NCBI GenBank assembly: GCA_032158295.1
Contig: CM063245.1
Span: 24,919,726-24,983,725, forward strand
DNA length: 64,000 bases
Direction: 5' to 3'
DNA from: Pycnopodia helianthoides
Taxonomy: Eukaryota; Echinodermata; Asteroidea; Forcipulatida; Asteriidae
A program made the translations under genes and the position numbers. Below the pieces are notes generated by a model. The model did no database searches and was not told the origin of the DNA. It saw nothing but the letters and a program-made list of their open reading frames with translations. Positions 60,401 to 64,000 of the stretch are shown in pieces (the first letter of the stretch is position 1; every line of letters begins with the position of its first letter).

Positions 60401-60539
60401 TTCCGAACTCAAACTCCATAGTTTTTGCTGCAACTACATAGTTATATTACCTGCTGCTGTTTGTTTGGGTCTGTGGCAAGAATGGCGAGGTGTCATTCTG
60501 ACTTCTTCTTATTCTCTTCTGATTCCGTAAATTCATCAT
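25400..60539 (-). CDS. SUN1/2: SUN-domain nuclear envelope protein (17 coding exons, 1440 aa)
   Basis: Inner nuclear membrane half of the LINC bridge: the SUN domain binds KASH proteins in the perinuclear space and the N-terminus contacts lamina, chromatin and meiotic telomeres. Exons in coding order: 60451-60539, 52074-52127, 51320-51349, 49682-49894, 48724-48968, 47782-47814, 46391-46708, 43449-43526, 42300-42364, 41002-41196, 37900-40118, 36997-37114, 35794-35883, 34501-34701, 28121-28288, 26232-26321, 25400-25516. They total 4323 nt; every junction is GT-AG and phase-consistent. Layout: Ser-rich N-terminus with EKTDYTYSRSSYTATGLD, resembling the human SUN1 N-terminus; hydrophobic segment about 265-291; RRRR then a transmembrane segment about 341-369; coiled coil about 441-1180; SUN domain about 1271-1435. 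Conserved Cys sit at about 1286 (TRCSE), 1324 (GNCWAF) and 1427 (YTCLYRF). It is far longer than human SUN1/SUN2, because of the coil. The exon 1 start is the least certain part. A possible poly(A) signal (TTTATT on the + strand) is at 24962. Confidence 0.95.
26232..26321 (-). CDS. SUN1/2: SUN exon 16
   Basis: Thirty codons containing LLGEYAYDQEGPPLQFFAI, the conserved G-x-F/Y-x-YDQ-G strand pair of the SUN fold. Donor gtaaac. Confidence 0.95.
26690..26800 (-). repeat. tRNA-like SINE fragment in SUN intron
   Basis: On the - strand, AGTGGTAAGACATCTGC and GGGTTTCGAATCCCACC look A/B-box derived. No folded tRNA is convincing. Confidence 0.4.
27425..27985 (+). pseudogene. Degenerate Penelope-like 3' fragment
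   Basis: The + strand reads LGNHRETVHLSREKLWIMG then QPHGLNIQEESY and a stop, matching the C-terminus of the intact element. A diverged copy of the 3' untranslated region follows, ending in TTTAGCCTT, AAAGACTCTAC and TTGCAACAGCTAATTCTA. No RT part is present. Confidence 0.85.
28121..28288 (-). CDS. SUN1/2: SUN exon 15 (core of SUN domain)
   Basis: Encodes PDVQPGNCWAFKGTQGYMV, then SLEHIPKSLSPTGTIDSAPK and EFSVW. The Cys in GNCWAF pairs with the C-terminal Cys in known SUN structures. Donor gtaaga. Confidence 0.97.
28780..28888 (-). mobile_element. Penelope-type 3' tail fragment, inverted
   Basis: On the - strand it carries the GGTCCTTTTGGTTGGTAAGC and TTGCAACAGCTAATTCTA tail seen at 27925-27985 and 35345-35395. 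It abuts the left arm of the palindrome. Confidence 0.6.
28889..30782. repeat. Left arm of ~1.9 kb inverted repeat
   Basis: Pairs base for base with 32600-34494. The outer edge is the palindromic GACGTC at 28889-28894. Beyond it the sequence changes to a different Penelope 3'-end fragment. Confidence 0.95.
30185..30782 (-). pseudogene. Antisense second copy of the Penelope GIY-YIG end
   Basis: Inverted duplicate of the last ~200 codons of the neighbouring Penelope-like ORF, including the Cys cluster and the whole GIY-YIG domain, with no RT. It is open across its length and its protein looks identical to the intact copy. It has no start of its own in the element, so it is read as part of the left arm of the palindrome rather than a gene. 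Confidence 0.93.
30768..33197 (+). CDS. Penelope-like retroelement ORF: reverse transcriptase + GIY-YIG endonuclease
   Basis: An uninterrupted 809-codon frame nested in the SUN intron on the opposite strand. It copies element RNA at a nick made by its own nuclease. Seen in order: KPADKGSAVVVM (~200), FYLLPKVHKP, RT motif A FDVSSLYTNIP with Asp348, motif B GTAMGTQMAPSMA, catalytic YIDD at 444-447, a Cys cluster CSNTSKCIVC (~670-680), and a C-terminal GIY-YIG domain with IYLI...YIGET...RFYGHRS (~711-745). The C-terminal position of the nuclease fits the Penelope/Poseidon/Neptune groups. The first five codons lie in the left inverted arm, so the native 5' end seems lost near 30783. No stop or frameshift is visible, so the copy looks young. 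Confidence 0.95.
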   Translation: MELVIEAELRSSCSLACFEQFTSEIGAGLTKLESVLISRRNGKIGRLLSKQKHYRQRRFKRNTAPEAEQSVPQSTVINLSSSTLSDAEHSLLSKGLNFCPTPPTVNQVELSQDLTDYYRRIRLREFFLDSPPMDPEPFYCKSKWVPPKNRVPSLETYIQVVRSQINPSDHSTHRTHDNLPREEREALKTLRARKDIIVKPADKGSAVVVMGRQQYIDEAMRQLNNQTNYKPLDIDPTGTFSKEIQQTLDEMHDRDHLSKKAHKFLSPVDCRTARFYLLPKVHKPENPGRPIISGNGSPTENISLFVDSFLKPLMPQVPSYIHDTPDFLRKISGIQKQVPNTAIIGTFDVSSLYTNIPQDEGIAACSSALSKSGHVSPPISDIVSLMQHVLTKNNFSFLGKNFLQVHGTAMGTQMAPSMACFFMSQLEQRMLSSAPCRPWVWWRYIDDIFFIWTSDEASLISFINHINSFHRTIKFTNEYSTEDTHFLDVKVIKTEDGLTTDLFVKPTDKHQYLHSSSCHPQHCKTSIAYSQALRLRRICSNDSDFFHHSQELKKHLVSRGHSSLAVHRAIQKVKARSRESVLSKGPKQQRSSKGQVPFVVTFHPSLPPIRKITSSNHHILHTSDRLQRAVQEEPIVAFRRPPSLRDLIVRAEVPPINDDVNPPLPQGTFRCSNTSKCIVCRQHIRESDSFTSHTGGTTHKTRGHVTCTTTNLIYLISCRVCGVQYIGETRTTMKKRFYGHRSTVNTHKLDTPVGHHFNLPNHSIFDMNLQGIEALGNSRETVRLSREKLWIRRIKTIQPHGLNIQEGND
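32600..34494. repeat. Right arm of ~1.9 kb inverted repeat
   Basis: Outer edge GACGTC at 34489-34494, six bases short of the SUN exon 14 boundary at 34501, so the splice donor gtaggt itself is outside the duplicated arm. Confidence 0.95.
34501..34701 (-). CDS. SUN1/2: SUN exon 14 (start of SUN domain)
   Basis: Encodes the pre-SUN helix and then DYALESAGGSVISTRCSE and LLSIFGIPLWY, strongly conserved. Donor gtaggt. The long inverted repeat ends six bases past the exon edge. Confidence 0.97.
34710..35070 (-). mobile_element. 3' end of an L2/CR1-type LINE
   Basis: The - strand reads GDHTFQAHAPQLWNGLPQFI, then SPSLDTFKTSLKTHLF and a stop, the typical last residues of L2/CR1-clade reverse transcriptase ORFs. 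The 3' end has AGCGCCCTATAAATATATTG and a short (ATTGT)n tail at 34713-34731. It is 5'-truncated and lies just upstream of SUN exon 14. Confidence 0.85.
35220..35400. mobile_element. Penelope-type fragments, head to head
   Basis: Positions 35222-35260 match the antisense of the nuclease region (CACAAACTT...GCAAGATAT). Positions 35270-35395 are a + strand 3' tail (TTTAGCCTTTGAGAAAGACT, then GGTCCTTTTGGTT). It is a rearranged remnant in the intron between SUN exons 13 and 14. Confidence 0.6.
35794..35883 (-). CDS. SUN1/2: SUN exon 13
   Basis: Thirty codons, phase 0, encoding GWWMSPWFSQ and a Ser/Gly-rich linker ending GSMDEE. It joins the coil to the SUN domain. Confidence 0.9.
36298..36437. 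repeat. 140-bp MITE with CAGGCATGCAACT ends
   Basis: Perfect 13-bp terminal inverted repeats at 36298-36310 and 36425-36437. Confidence 0.8.
36475..36996 (-). repeat. 107-bp tandem array made from the SUN exon 12 end and its donor
   Basis: On the - strand each unit carries AACAAGACAGGACTCTTG followed by gtaagtctgaatg. Copies start at 36890 and 36783, exactly 107 bp apart and 107 bp from the real exon end at 36997; a truncated copy is at 36482. The two full copies also have a CTGTCAG acceptor directly before the 18 nt, so each looks like a phase-0 microexon (NKTGLL). A GGGCCC-type MITE (36527-36758) is inserted in the array. Confidence 0.88.
36527..36758. repeat. GGGCCC-type MITE inserted in the 107-bp array
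   Basis: Bounded by GGGCCC on both sides. The interrupted array sequence (GGCCAGATTAG) resumes after it, so it came after the tandem duplication. Confidence 0.8.
36997..37114 (-). CDS. SUN1/2: SUN exon 12
   Basis: Encodes AGLGIGIAAIKDELNAAKTN and ends ECCKNKTGLL with donor gtaagt. The last 18 nt and the donor are repeated downstream in the intron as a 107-bp array. Confidence 0.92.
37320..37430 (+). repeat. TTGTATCTCG-type short repeats
   Basis: Two to three units around ACGTTGTATCTCGCACG and AAAAAAGTTGTATCTCG, related to the array at 44130-44395. Confidence 0.5.
37565..37739. repeat. GGGCCC-type MITE
   Basis: GGGCCCAATGTCATGGAGCT at the left and AGCAGCTCTATGAAATTGGG at the right. It lies between SUN exons 11 and 12. 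Confidence 0.85.
37900..40118 (-). CDS. SUN1/2: SUN exon 11 (giant coiled-coil exon)
   Basis: A single 2219-nt exon, 739 codons, reading as Leu/Val heptads with many Gln, Glu, Lys and Ser (for example SGLQTGSEKF, KEVELLQSE, QVASIRSQVD). This is the perinuclear coiled coil that trimerises SUN proteins and sets the width of the bridge. GC content is higher than in the flanking introns. Human SUN1/SUN2 have a much shorter luminal coil. Confidence 0.95.
40340..40660. repeat. Diverged copies of the TTAA/CCCTC MITE family
   Basis: Repeated AACCCTCCTACTGTCTGACC and ATTCAATATCATCCACTGTG stretches resemble the elements at 46809 and 51830. They sit in the SUN intron between exons 10 and 11. Confidence 0.5.
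41002..41196 (-). CDS. SUN1/2: SUN exon 10 (luminal linker)
   Basis: Sixty-five codons, phase 0 on both sides: EASPLDDVNQRLGILLSKL, then GSGCPQC and a hydrophobic/Gln-rich stretch leading into the coil. Confidence 0.92.
41632..41830 (+). repeat. tRNA-derived SINE (SUN intron)
   Basis: GTTGGCCTAGTGGTAT ... CGGTTCGAATCCCGCC gives good A and B boxes, followed by a GGGTTTTCAGTCCCC body shared with the copy near 12825. Confidence 0.65.
42100..42263. repeat. CAGGCCTGGAAT-type element
   Basis: CAGGCCTGGAATCACATGGA at the left and AATTCCAGGCCTGA at the right; core TTGGTGCCCCTTCAAAC. It ends 37 bp downstream of the exon 9 donor. Confidence 0.85.
42300..42364 (-). CDS. SUN1/2: SUN exon 9 (end of transmembrane helix)
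   Basis: Encodes LYLLLAAAPFLLAAV then SRNETK, which carries a possible N-glycosylation site NET just inside the perinuclear space. Donor gtaagt. Confidence 0.92.
42775..42975. repeat. Old copy of the TTAA/CCCTC MITE interior
   Basis: CAGTGAGTTGAGCAACCGCT and the GGTGGCAGAC...CTAACTGTGTACA stretch align with the copies at 46809 and 51830 but with many changes. Confidence 0.55.
43449..43526 (-). CDS. SUN1/2: SUN exon 8 (basic stop-transfer and start of transmembrane helix)
   Basis: Encodes TMLREKRRRRTPCFLCLLLL and LGTLA. The RRRR cluster before the helix gives a nucleoplasm-in orientation by the positive-inside rule. Confidence 0.92.
43705..43960 (+). repeat. tRNA-derived SINE upstream of SUN exon 8
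   Basis: TGTGGCTGAACGGTTAAGAG ... GTGTGGGTTCGAGTCCCAGT then TGTGGCAC. The body GGGACATTAAGCCGTGCC and CACGTAAAAGAACCCAG matches the inverted copy at 54399-54840. Confidence 0.75.
44130..44395 (+). repeat. ~26-bp minisatellite (TTTTTGCAAAAAC units)
   Basis: About ten units like GTTGCATCTCAATTTTTGCA plus AAAAC. Each unit has a small palindrome TTTTTGCAAAAA. Confidence 0.85.
44500..44905 (+). repeat. ~58-bp minisatellite
   Basis: Seven to eight near-identical copies of AAGAAAGAACTCTCACTTGA plus TGGATACAACGTTTTTGCAC and TGCCACAACGAT. Starts about 100 bp after the 26-bp array. Confidence 0.9.
45190..45300 (+). repeat. Degraded SINE
   Basis: TTAGATTCAAGTTCTGGTGA and TGTCCTTGAGCAAAGGCACT match the SINE bodies at 12200 and 43705. 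Confidence 0.5.
45560..45718. repeat. GGGCCC-type MITE, left end lost
   Basis: Has GGTTACCTTATTCTGGTAAG and ends CTCTATGAAATTGGGCCC. Confidence 0.65.
46113..46304. repeat. GGGCCC-type MITE, well preserved
   Basis: Begins GGGCCAAATTTCATAGGGCT and ends AGCAGCTCTATGAAATTTGG. A good representative of the family. Confidence 0.88.
46391..46708 (-). CDS. SUN1/2: SUN exon 7 (first hydrophobic segment)
   Basis: Encodes TESSSAVTSRVGVIHKEASG and later a Ser run followed by the hydrophobic stretch ISLLLLPVYATISIFTSVLY. This matches the extra hydrophobic regions ahead of the main transmembrane helix in SUN1-type proteins. It ends SANSVSSSI. Confidence 0.9.
46809..47038. mobile_element. TTAA-flanked MITE (copy 1)
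   Basis: TTAA at 46809-46812 and 47035-47038; ends CCCTCCTACTGTC and its inverse-like GACAGCAAGGGGG. It lies in the intron upstream of SUN exon 7. TTAA sites point to piggyBac-type mobilisation. Confidence 0.8.
47364..47535. repeat. CAGGCCTGGAAT-type element, inverted
   Basis: Starts CAGGCCTGAAATTTTATC and contains GAAGGGGCACCAAGGCC, inverse of the family core. Confidence 0.75.
47604..47764. repeat. CAGGCCTGGAAT-type element
   Basis: GGCCTAGATTACACGGAGGC to AAATTCCTGGCCTG. The nearby inverted copy at 47364 makes a divergent pair. It ends ~18 bp from SUN exon 6. Confidence 0.75.
47782..47814 (-). CDS. SUN1/2: SUN exon 6 (33-nt microexon)
   Basis: Encodes LDANDESELS, acidic, with gcag acceptor and gtgagc donor. 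Phases 1 in and 1 out fit exons 5 and 7. Confidence 0.8.
47850..48128 (+). mobile_element. 3' end of a second L2/CR1-type LINE
   Basis: The + strand reads PKEKLFKTMLKTYLFN and stop near 48035, followed by a LINE-like tail (GTGCATTGGGACG, GGGGCTACATAAGG). It is decayed and 5'-truncated, and a TTAAAGG-type MITE follows directly. Confidence 0.7.
48129..48521. repeat. TTAAAGG-type foldback MITE
   Basis: TTAAAGGGAGGGAGTATACC and inverse at the right end; internal AGAAACACTTCCGCATGAAA hairpin. A sister copy is at 55284-55691. Confidence 0.85.
48724..48968 (-). CDS. SUN1/2: SUN exon 5 (Ser/His-rich, poly-Ala tract)
   Basis: Encodes GYKSRSIQMSRHSTSASA, then a run of nine Ala coded by GCA/GCT repeats, then Ser/His-rich sequence ending SISHIY. 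The Ala run comes from a CTG/CAG-type triplet repeat and may vary in length between alleles. A MITE at 49004-49588 lies 35 bp upstream of the acceptor. Confidence 0.88.
49004..49588. mobile_element. MITE with GGGTCATTCCGTGTCAA ends
   Basis: GGGGTCATTCCGTGTCAATT at the left and TTGACACGGAATGACCC at the right, with sub-terminal GGCTGAAATTCATTTCTAA inverted at ~49503. Between SUN exons 4 and 5. Confidence 0.88.
49682..49894 (-). CDS. SUN1/2: SUN exon 4
   Basis: Seventy-plus codons of Ser/Arg-rich nucleoplasmic sequence (SYTATGLDRGYQVP, then SASPNRRSDRLAKK and THDESAFTSR). The basic stretches suggest chromatin or import contacts, by inference. Confidence 0.9.
50005..50978. mobile_element. ~1 kb element with CAGGCATGAGAATC ends
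   Basis: Perfect 14-bp terminal inverted repeats at 50005-50018 and 50965-50978. CTGTGG occurs next to both ends and may be part of a target duplication. No transposase recognised inside. It carries GGAATTCCGGTTCCGG-type palindromic sequence near the right end. Confidence 0.75.
51320..51349 (-). CDS. SUN1/2: SUN exon 3 (30-nt microexon)
   Basis: Encodes EKTDYTYSR. Joined to exon 4 this gives YTYSRSSYTATGLD, close to the human SUN1 N-terminal YTYALSSSYSSDALD. The acceptor is tacag and the donor gtaaag; the motif match supports such a small exon. Confidence 0.85.
51830..52058. mobile_element. TTAA-flanked MITE (copy 2)
   Basis: TTAA at 51830-51833 and 52055-52058. Nearly identical to the copy at 46809, 5 kb away in the same gene. 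Its right end is 15 bp from SUN exon 2, just past the donor. Confidence 0.85.
52074..52127 (-). CDS. SUN1/2: SUN exon 2
   Basis: Encodes PRLKFDSPEKTEEWLAS with clean cag acceptor and gtaagg donor. A TTAA-flanked MITE ends 15 bp past the exon edge in the next intron. Confidence 0.75.
52629..52797. repeat. CAGGCCTGGAAT-type element
   Basis: CAGGCCTGGAATCACACAGA to AAATCCAGGCCTG; core CTTGGTGCCCCCTTC. Confidence 0.85.
54399..54840 (-). repeat. tRNA-derived SINE with (AAT)n tail
   Basis: The - strand head GTGTCGTGGCCGAGCGGATA ... GTGTGGGTTTGAGTCCCAGT resembles tRNA-Leu/Ser. The tail has GGCGCTTTATAAATACAGTT and ends in (ATT)n at 54400-54437. A full-length-looking copy. Confidence 0.8.
54400..54438 (+). 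repeat. (AAT)n microsatellite
   Basis: About thirteen AAT units at the 3' end of the SINE. Confidence 0.95.
55284..55691. repeat. TTAAAGG-type foldback MITE
   Basis: Right end AAAGGTATACTTTGCCTTTAA. Shares GAGAAA...TTCTTCCTGCATGG interior with 48129-48521. Confidence 0.82.
56339..56516. repeat. Foldback MITE with CAGGCCTGTGGCTGTACATG ends
   Basis: Arms of ~70 bp pair across a short AT-rich loop. GGAATTATAAACTCTAA is present in both orientations. Confidence 0.88.
56816..56900. repeat. Short relative of the AAAGCCCGGTTCATA MITE
   Basis: AAGCTTGGTTCATACTTCAA and inverse AGTATGAACTGGGCTTA. Confidence 0.65.
56966..57311. repeat. TTAAAGG-type foldback MITE
   Basis: Ends TTAAAGGTATTGTACACTTT and inverse. 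Carries CATCGAGGTCACGAGAAAAT, as in the copies within the palindrome arms at 28950 and 34070. Confidence 0.87.
57333..57571. repeat. MITE with AGGGGCCATTCAGAA ends
   Basis: AGGGGCCATTCAGAA and TTCTGAATGGCCCCT are exact inverses. It lies 21 bp from the previous MITE. Confidence 0.87.
58421..58480 (+). repeat. (AAT)n / (AAAT)n microsatellite
   Basis: AATAATAAT run followed by AAATAAATAAAT. Confidence 0.9.
59022..59246. repeat. MITE with TATAGACCGTATTGAATA ends
   Basis: TATAGACCGTATTGAATA at the left; GATACGGTCTATTGG at the right. GC-rich interior with GTGTGCACACGTGTG. Confidence 0.75.
60451..60539 (-). CDS. SUN1/2: SUN exon 1 (probable start exon)
   Basis: From ATG ATG it encodes MMNLRNQKRIRRSQNDTSPF and a short Gln/Thr/Ser tail, ending AG|gtaata. 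An in-frame TGA lies five codons upstream of the start. The phase fits exon 2 exactly. It was chosen by phase and an open frame, not by a recognised motif, and sits 8.3 kb from exon 2. Confidence 0.6.
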
Positions 60540-61221
60540 GGCATCCGATGTTCACTTCCTTCCACCACCAGCACAAACAATTTACTGCTTGTGTATCTCC
60601 TCCCAGTTTGATCAGGAGACTCCGGCTACGAAGCACAAGTATATCTACTACTACTATGACCTTCCCTAAATTTACCCTTTTCTAGGCATGGTCTTCAAAT
60701 TAAATATAGGTCATGAACAAATTGGTGGGAACATAAAATGTGAAATACTACGAGTGTACTGGCCACATGATGTACAGTATGTACGCCAAGTGACATACAC
60801 ATTATCACACACATAATAACAGTAGTGCACAATGCACTACTATAAAGGTCACGCTGTGCACAATGTATCCATCCTGTCTAGGTCACATATTGGGAGCTTC
60901 CATTCATTACACAGGGGTGCCATGTATTCAGATGTTCAACCAGGACAAGGCGGACAGTTAAGGTTGGAGAAAAAACCATGGCCTGTGTTGCTGCCAGCAT
61001 GGAGGGGATGCCAGGGAGTACAAGTTCACCACCTAGCATTACTTCACATGTTCATGAATCAGTGAATTTGTAATGTTATTTTTCTTCACAGGAATTTTGG
61101 TCAGGAAACATCCCTAGAAAAGCTGACTATGTCACCAGAATAGAATCTCCTAAAGGGACGCTACCTCCGGCTTGCCAGACTACTGAGCAAACATAATTCT
61201 TCATGAATATTCATGACTTAC

Positions 61222-61340
61222 CTGGCCGGGTAGTTTTATAAATTTTTGGTCAGTGAAGTGTAGACAGTCTACACGTCCTTCATTCAACGACTCGACATGA
61301 ATTACACCAAGGCTGCTACGGATCCAAGTAGGATTCCACT
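61222..61340 (-). other. Possible non-coding 5' exon of the SUN gene
   Basis: The - strand has a strong donor CCGGCCAG|gtaagtcatg with exon edge at 61222. Frames leading to it are closed by a stop (TAA near 61233), so if used it is 5' untranslated. Its outer edge is not defined. Confidence 0.3.
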
Positions 61341-61609
61341 TTTTTTTTCATTCATCCACCAGAACTATAGTCACAAAATGTGAAAAGAAAAAACAAAACA
61401 AAACATTTTATACATTTTTTCCCTTGTGGTTTATTACTTGACATTTTTCTACTCAAAACAATTTGAATATCTGCACTGTAAATAATGAACAGCCAAATCT
61501 TTTGGAGCTGTTTTTTCCAAGCTAAAAAGTAATTTTGATAAATGGAAGAAAATGCTGCACTACATGTATGAAGTTATTTTAACAAAAAATAGTTAGGCCT
61601 AATGGCCTG

Positions 61610-61865
61610 GCCTGGTGTTTAGACCAAAGCACTGAGAGTCTTTCTCAAAGGCTAAAATGACAACACGTATATACTGGTGTAATAAAAGCGGTCAAGTGGA
61701 AAGAAATGAAAAGTGAGCGAGAGGCAGAAAGCACACAGAATAGCAAGAGATGAACACTGGACTGCTTTTGTTACACCAGTATACCTGTTTATGTGTGTTG
61801 TGTTGTCATTTTAGCCTTGAAGAAAGACTACGCTACATGTAGGGTTGTAACTATTTTCAGCTTAA
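61610..61865. mobile_element. Foldback of Penelope-type 3' ends
   Basis: GAGTCTTTCTCAAAGGCTAA at about 61638 and its inverse near 61825 flank inverted copies of CACTTGACTGCTTTTGT-like sequence also found in the 3' region of the intact element. It is a short inverted version of the structure in the SUN intron. Confidence 0.55.
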
Positions 61866-64000
61866 ATAATAACAGCAAATATATTTATAAATGAAACTAT
61901 GAATATACAATTGATAAAATTCTTGCCTCTGAATATTTTATTTCTATTTCTTTTCCCTTCTTTCAGGGAAAGTTAGAATTTTACTGAAATCATCAAAATC
62001 CCCCCCCCCTCAAAAAAAAGCTACAGATCTGGCCCATGAAAGCTTGTTGTCAAAAAAGGTTTTACTTTGATCTAGCTAACTAGATGAAGTTTTACACCTT
62101 TTAACAAATAAGCAGTTAATTTTAGGCAGTGGATATTTTTCCAGCGACACTATTTTTACCCAAATGCTAGCTGTTTTGCTGTAGATCAAATTATGCCCTC
62201 TTTGCATATACACATGAGTAGCTGATAAGCAATTAATTAAATTTGTCAACCACTCAACCTGGCACAGGCATGACAGGAGAGAACTATGCTCCCATTTATC
62301 ACCCAATATCATGTTCTGTGATCAAATACCCACTGATGCTATTTTATTTTTTCATCCCCCAAAATAAGAATATTCTTTGCCTACTAATTATTAAAAAATT
62401 GACTCCTAAACATTTGAATGGATAGTTATTACCTTTCCTGTCTCTAGACTCTAAGTCTAATTTGTGGCTCCTCTGATTTTTAATGAATTGAAGAAATAAA
62501 GTAAAACAAATTCAGTACAGCAAAAAAAGCATTTGGACGATTTTACTGTCACCGGTAAAATTTACTGTCACGTAAAATTTACTGTCACCGGTAAAATATT
62601 CACTAACTTAATTTAAAACTGTACTAGTTTCATTCAATTTAATTAATGTGTGAAATACACACGTACCCCCAAGTCCCAACACCCCACACAGCCCAAGGTT
62701 TCTGAACAATACAGGAAGATGATGATGATTAAATAATAATAGTATCCTAATATATTAATAAGTCAGATGTACGAAGAATCATTGTTTGTTAGTTTCTTTA
62801 TATTTTGTCTAAAAAGTTATCTGTCCTTTCGTATCCTTCTTTGGCCTTTTGAAAAAATGGAGTAAAAAAAATAAAATGGCGGCACTTCTCTGCTCAGCTG
62901 TTCTCATTGTTTTTCCACGACCGAGTCCAAAGTTTACGCTCTCAACCTCTCAAATCACTGGATTTTTCAAAATATTTGTCTTCAACTTGACCTACTCAGC
63001 TGCCGTTTATTAGATAAGAAGCAAAAAAGTTTGATTTTACTTAGCTTACCTTTTTTGAAGAAAACAAAAATGCAAGTTCCAGCGTATGTTGTAAGTAACA
63101 CAACAGCGGCGGGATGACGGCGGTGTTGCTTCTCAACCAGATGAAATTATTTACTTAGACACGTGCAGTTCATAACTATTGTCAAAACATTTCTACCGAA
63201 CAGATGATGAAAGACGAGTGGACAAAAGTTACTGCGTATTATAAACAAAAAACTATCATAAGAACCTAGGCTACTACTTAATTGGGGGCACACTGTAGCA
63301 TACTACTAAACACTAAACAGAGTTGTTAGTTGAGGAAGGGGGGTGGGGGACGCATTTGCTTTGTCGGCACCTTTGTAATTTTAGTATAATACTTAGTATA
63401 ATACTCATAATACTGGAGGTTTCGTGAGCGGTTATTTCTTCAAAGTCACCCCCTGGGCTCAGAAATACTTATTTCTCACTCTGTCTTCAAAAATGATGGA
63501 CAATGCGGGGCCAAATGAACACGACACCACGGCCATTTTAAGCACCAAAGCTAAGTAAACTAAAAAATAAGCTTACTAGAATAAGGTTATCAGCTAAAAC
63601 TCTATTTCACATGTATCATGTGTGACTGCATCCAGTAAATTTTTGAATTCCTTTCTCTATGATTAAACCATAGAGCTATATATATTGACTAGAGCGCTAA
63701 CACCCCGTTATACACGCACTAAGGTTTTGAAGCCGTGTGGGCGCATCCACGTTTATGTACAAACCAATACAAAAGCTTGAAATTTTGTACGGCAATTGTA
63801 CGGCTATTTGCATGATAAAGCGTTTGTTCTTTTCTATGCGTCATCGAACCAAATATGCAGCAAATGAGAACGCACAATCTGCTAATGAGCGTACAAACTG
63901 CGAGCGTCATGTGCGTCATGTTTAACATGTGCGTTTGCGCGTATACGGGTTTTTTTTTTAGTTCGTCATTCTTGCCGGCATATTGTGTATCCTTGAAGCA
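61866..64000. other. Upstream flank of SUN, no gene supported
   Basis: AT-rich. A short ACTGTCACCGGTAAAATTT repeat at 62540-62600, a donor-like AAAAAAG|gtaagc (- strand, edge 63050) next to a GC-richer stretch (63095-63125), and a partial GGGCCC-type MITE at ~63531-63640 are all I can point to. A promoter could lie here but no core element is clear. Confidence 0.4.

Larger units (their letters stand above)
52800..60450. other. Long first SUN intron, no supported nested gene
   Basis: Between SUN exons 1 and 2 I see MITEs, one SINE and simple repeats only. Stretches 52800-54090 and 57600-58400 hold nothing recognisable. A donor-like AAAT|gtaagt (- strand, near 53515) does not give an open frame into exon 2. 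Confidence 0.55.

Overview
The window is eukaryotic nuclear DNA: AT-rich, intron-rich, and packed with foldback MITEs, tRNA-derived SINEs and minisatellites. Two genes can be read exon by exon and both are deuterostome-like. Together with the repeat style this suggests a marine invertebrate deuterostome, most likely an echinoderm. The species cannot be named from sequence alone.

Layout. Positions 1-5608 are intergenic and repeat-rich: a TTAA-flanked piggyBac-like remnant nested in a second foldback element, a perfect hairpin, and several MITEs. Positions 5672-18451 (+ strand) hold a complete 13-exon dmc1 gene for the meiotic strand-exchange recombinase (345 aa as assembled). All splice sites are GT/AG and the phase stays consistent throughout. 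Intron 3 holds a ~1 kb minisatellite. Positions 18452-25399 are the intergenic space between two converging genes, filled with MITE copies and minisatellites. Positions 25400-60539 (- strand) hold a SUN-domain protein of the nuclear envelope (SUN1/SUN2/UNC-84 type). I assembled it from 17 coding exons into 1440 aa: nucleoplasmic N-terminus, two hydrophobic segments, a very long coiled coil (739 codons in one exon) and a complete SUN domain. Positions 60540-64000 are its probable 5' flank, with possible non-coding 5' exons.

The most striking structure is in the 6.2 kb SUN intron between the first two SUN-domain exons (28289-34500). It is a near-perfect inverted repeat with arms at 28889-30782 and 32600-34494 and a 1.8 kb spacer. 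It carries an intact Penelope-like element ORF (reverse transcriptase plus C-terminal GIY-YIG nuclease), and it ends 6 bp from the splice donor. I could see only about three differences between the ~1.9 kb arms. Other Penelope-type fragments lie nearby and at 61.6 kb.

The two genes share biology. DMC1 carries out meiotic strand exchange, and SUN proteins tether telomeres to the envelope for meiotic pairing. As I recall, human DMC1 and SUN2 also lie close together on 22q13.1, so the pair may be an old linkage. No bacterial-type systems, CRISPR arrays or convincing functional tRNA/rRNA genes were seen.
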